From Desulfosporosinus sp. UBA4726 (lineage in GTDB: Bacteria > Bacillota > Desulfitobacteriia > Desulfitobacteriales > Desulfitobacteriaceae): DNA of 5,385 nucleotides. Numbering within the stretch: the stretch's first letter is position 1; each line of letters opens with the position of its first letter. Positions 4,051 to 5,385 of this stretch are shown one piece after another. A model generated the notes under the pieces. The model was not told the DNA's origin. It did not search any database and worked only from the letters and a program-made list of their open reading frames with translations. Where the stretch lies: positions 1,207 to 6,591 of the forward strand of contig DHJG01000194.1 of assembly GCA_002404215.1 (NCBI GenBank), written 5' to 3'. The position numbers were made by a program, and so were the translations under genes.

Positions 4051-5385
4051 CTAGTTTGCAAAAATTCTCTTCACCCCTACAAGTCTTTGCTGAAAGTAGT
4101 CACTTGAGAAAGAAGTTATAACTGTACTTTCACCACCAAGTGCCTGTATAAATTGATTATCGCCAATGTAAATTCCAACATGGGTAATTGCGTTTGAACC
4201 TATATATTTACTAAAAAACACCAAATCTCCGGGCAACATGTCAGTGATAGTTGGTGCAATAGAAGTAGGGATCGCATCATATTGAGGTTGTGCATCTCGT
4301 GGCAAGTCTACGCCATTAACACGACTACTAATATAAGTTAATCCAGAACAATCTATACCCCATCCGCCTACTCCTCCCCAAAGATAAGGAACTCCTAAAA
4401 ATTTCTTGGCTGTGTTTACAAAATCGACACCGGTTGTTTTAGGTATGTGAGCTCCCGCTTGTAACCGTAAAGTTTCTGTATCTTCTATCCAGCCTGAAGC
4501 GTTCATAGGTAGAGCTACTTCATACCAATTAGCCGTTTTCTTGATCAAATATAATTCTGTTCCCAAGGTTAGTTTCGAAATTGGTGAGGTCCCATTCATG
4601 CTTGAGTATACATTTTTGAATTCTGATTCTATTATGATTATTTCAGGTGTTATACTGGTGAAATTTTTGGTTATTTTAGATGATTCAATCCATCCAATAT
4701 ACCCATCTTTTACCTCTACTTTTGTCCAACCTGAAGTTTCTGAGATAATTTTGACTTGTTGAGCAAAGAGTGCTTGAGTTACTCTCTCCGAATTGGTGTT
4801 CGTAGATTTAAAAACATCGACAATTGGTTCGTTAATAACATTAATATTGTTGTAAAGAGATGGAGTATTCCTCTCTTTACTCACTAGATCGCTGTAATCA
4901 CCAATTAATATACCACCAACACTATCTAGCACAATATCAGGTATAACTCCGGTTCCACCGAAAGCCACTATATTAGGAACGACTCCATTCGTATTTAGAG
5001 TTTGCAAGTACTTCATAATAGAAGGTGGAACCCCTGAAATTGAAGGGTCTACCAGTACAATTGGATCCCCTGTAACTGATGCTAAAGTACTTCCCGCAAG
5101 CGCATCAGGGAAATTAATTCCTGATGCAATATACACTGTCTTTGGTGTCAGTGAAAATGCGGATAATATTTTTTCGGATGTGTCGAATCGATCAGTACCT
5201 GCCAGGCGAGTTATAGTGGCCGGTGTCAGATCTTTTATGCTTGTTTGTACCGCATCTGAAACTACGCCAGTTCCTCCCACAATATATACTTGGGAAGGTT
5301 GCACACTAGATATATAACGTTTGATTCCTGGGGATAAAGAATCTTTAGCCGTCAATAAAATTGGATATCCATAATTACTCGCAAT
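4051..5385 (-). CDS. Cell-wall NlpC/P60 endopeptidase with CWB2 and SH3 domains, 5'-truncated
   Basis: This is a probable secreted peptidoglycan hydrolase cutting stem peptides, closest by motif to gamma-D-glutamyl-L-diamino-acid endopeptidases (YkfC-like). The frame is open through base 5385, so the signal peptide and first repeats lie outside; the TTG at 5355 is internal. Residue numbers below count from that TTG; 10 more residues precede it. Cell-wall-binding type 2 repeats (PF04122): the end of one with VYIVGGTGVVSDAV (23-36) and a full one from TRLAGTDRFDTSEKIL (49-64) through INFPDALAGSTLA to FGGTGVIPD (132-140). Two SH3-like domains follow: about 176-230 (WTKVEVKDGYIGWI) and about 240-298 (WYEVALPMNASGWI). 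The NlpC/P60 domain (about 311-434) has PYLWGGVGGWGIDCSGLTY with Cys336 (codon 4350-4348), LPGDLVFF, and THVGIYIGDN with His392; the third polar position is Gln404 (FIQALGG). All core motifs are present. Domain calls are firm; exact bond specificity is inferred. Confidence 0.93.
   Translation of the reverse strand: MASNYGYPILLTAKDSLSPGIKRYISSVQPSQVYIVGGTGVVSDAVQTSIKDLTPATITRLAGTDRFDTSEKILSAFSLTPKTVYIASGINFPDALAGSTLASVTGDPIVLVDPSISGVPPSIMKYLQTLNTNGVVPNIVAFGGTGVIPDIVLDSVGGILIGDYSDLVSKERNTPSLYNNINVINEPIVDVFKSTNTNSERVTQALFAQQVKIISETSGWTKVEVKDGYIGWIESSKITKNFTSITPEIIIIESEFKNVYSSMNGTSPISKLTLGTELYLIKKTANWYEVALPMNASGWIEDTETLRLQAGAHIPKTTGVDFVNTAKKFLGVPYLWGGVGGWGIDCSGLTYISSRVNGVDLPRDAQPQYDAIPTSIAPTITDMLPGDLVFFSKYIGSNAITHVGIYIGDNQFIQALGGESTVITSFSSDYFQQRLVGVKRIFAN

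Noticed and set aside
4541..4762. Plus-strand open frame of 73 codons inside the NlpC/P60 gene
   Set aside because: It lies opposite the linker and SH3-like domains of a strongly supported gene and shows no family match.

Overview
The window looks like chromosomal DNA from a low-to-moderate GC, spore-former-type Firmicute of the class Clostridia (Desulfosporosinus/Desulfitobacterium-like). This is inferred from GGAGG Shine-Dalgarno sites, a DUF3786 protein, tandem cell-wall-binding type 2 repeats on a secreted NlpC/P60 enzyme, and an oleate hydratase. No 16S, tRNA or other taxonomic marker is present, so the assignment is tentative.

Layout, left to right. (1) 1-1206, plus strand: the C-terminal two thirds of an oleate hydratase, cut by the left edge. 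(2) 1213-1274: a strong bidirectional terminator, followed by two overlapping, mutually exclusive hairpins (1371-1416). (3) 1432-2001, minus strand: an Uma2-family (DUF820) PD-(D/E)XK nuclease-like protein, convergent with the hydratase; a promoter and Shine-Dalgarno site place its start at 2001 rather than at the longer ORF start, 2079. (4) 2274-2906, plus strand: a DUF3786 protein of unknown function whose last codons lie inside a perfect 36-nt palindrome. (5) 3148-4017, plus strand: a metallo-beta-lactamase-fold hydrolase with a TTG start, a perfect TATAAT box and an overlapping Fur-like dyad. (6) 4051-5385, minus strand: a cell-wall-associated NlpC/P60 endopeptidase with cell-wall-binding repeats and two SH3-like domains, cut by the right edge.

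The genes do not form one pathway. Orientations alternate, and each complete gene has its own ribosome binding site and, in two cases, a credible promoter. The window reads as a series of single-gene units: membrane fatty-acid modification, an orphan nuclease-like protein, an uncharacterised protein, a metal-dependent hydrolase and a peptidoglycan hydrolase. I found no CRISPR array, transposase, RNA gene or recognisable multi-gene defence system. The observations most worth checking are the palindrome across the DUF3786 stop codon, the switch-like hairpin pair near 1371-1416, the dyad over the hydrolase promoter, and the changed metal-binding and catalytic residues in the two hydrolases.
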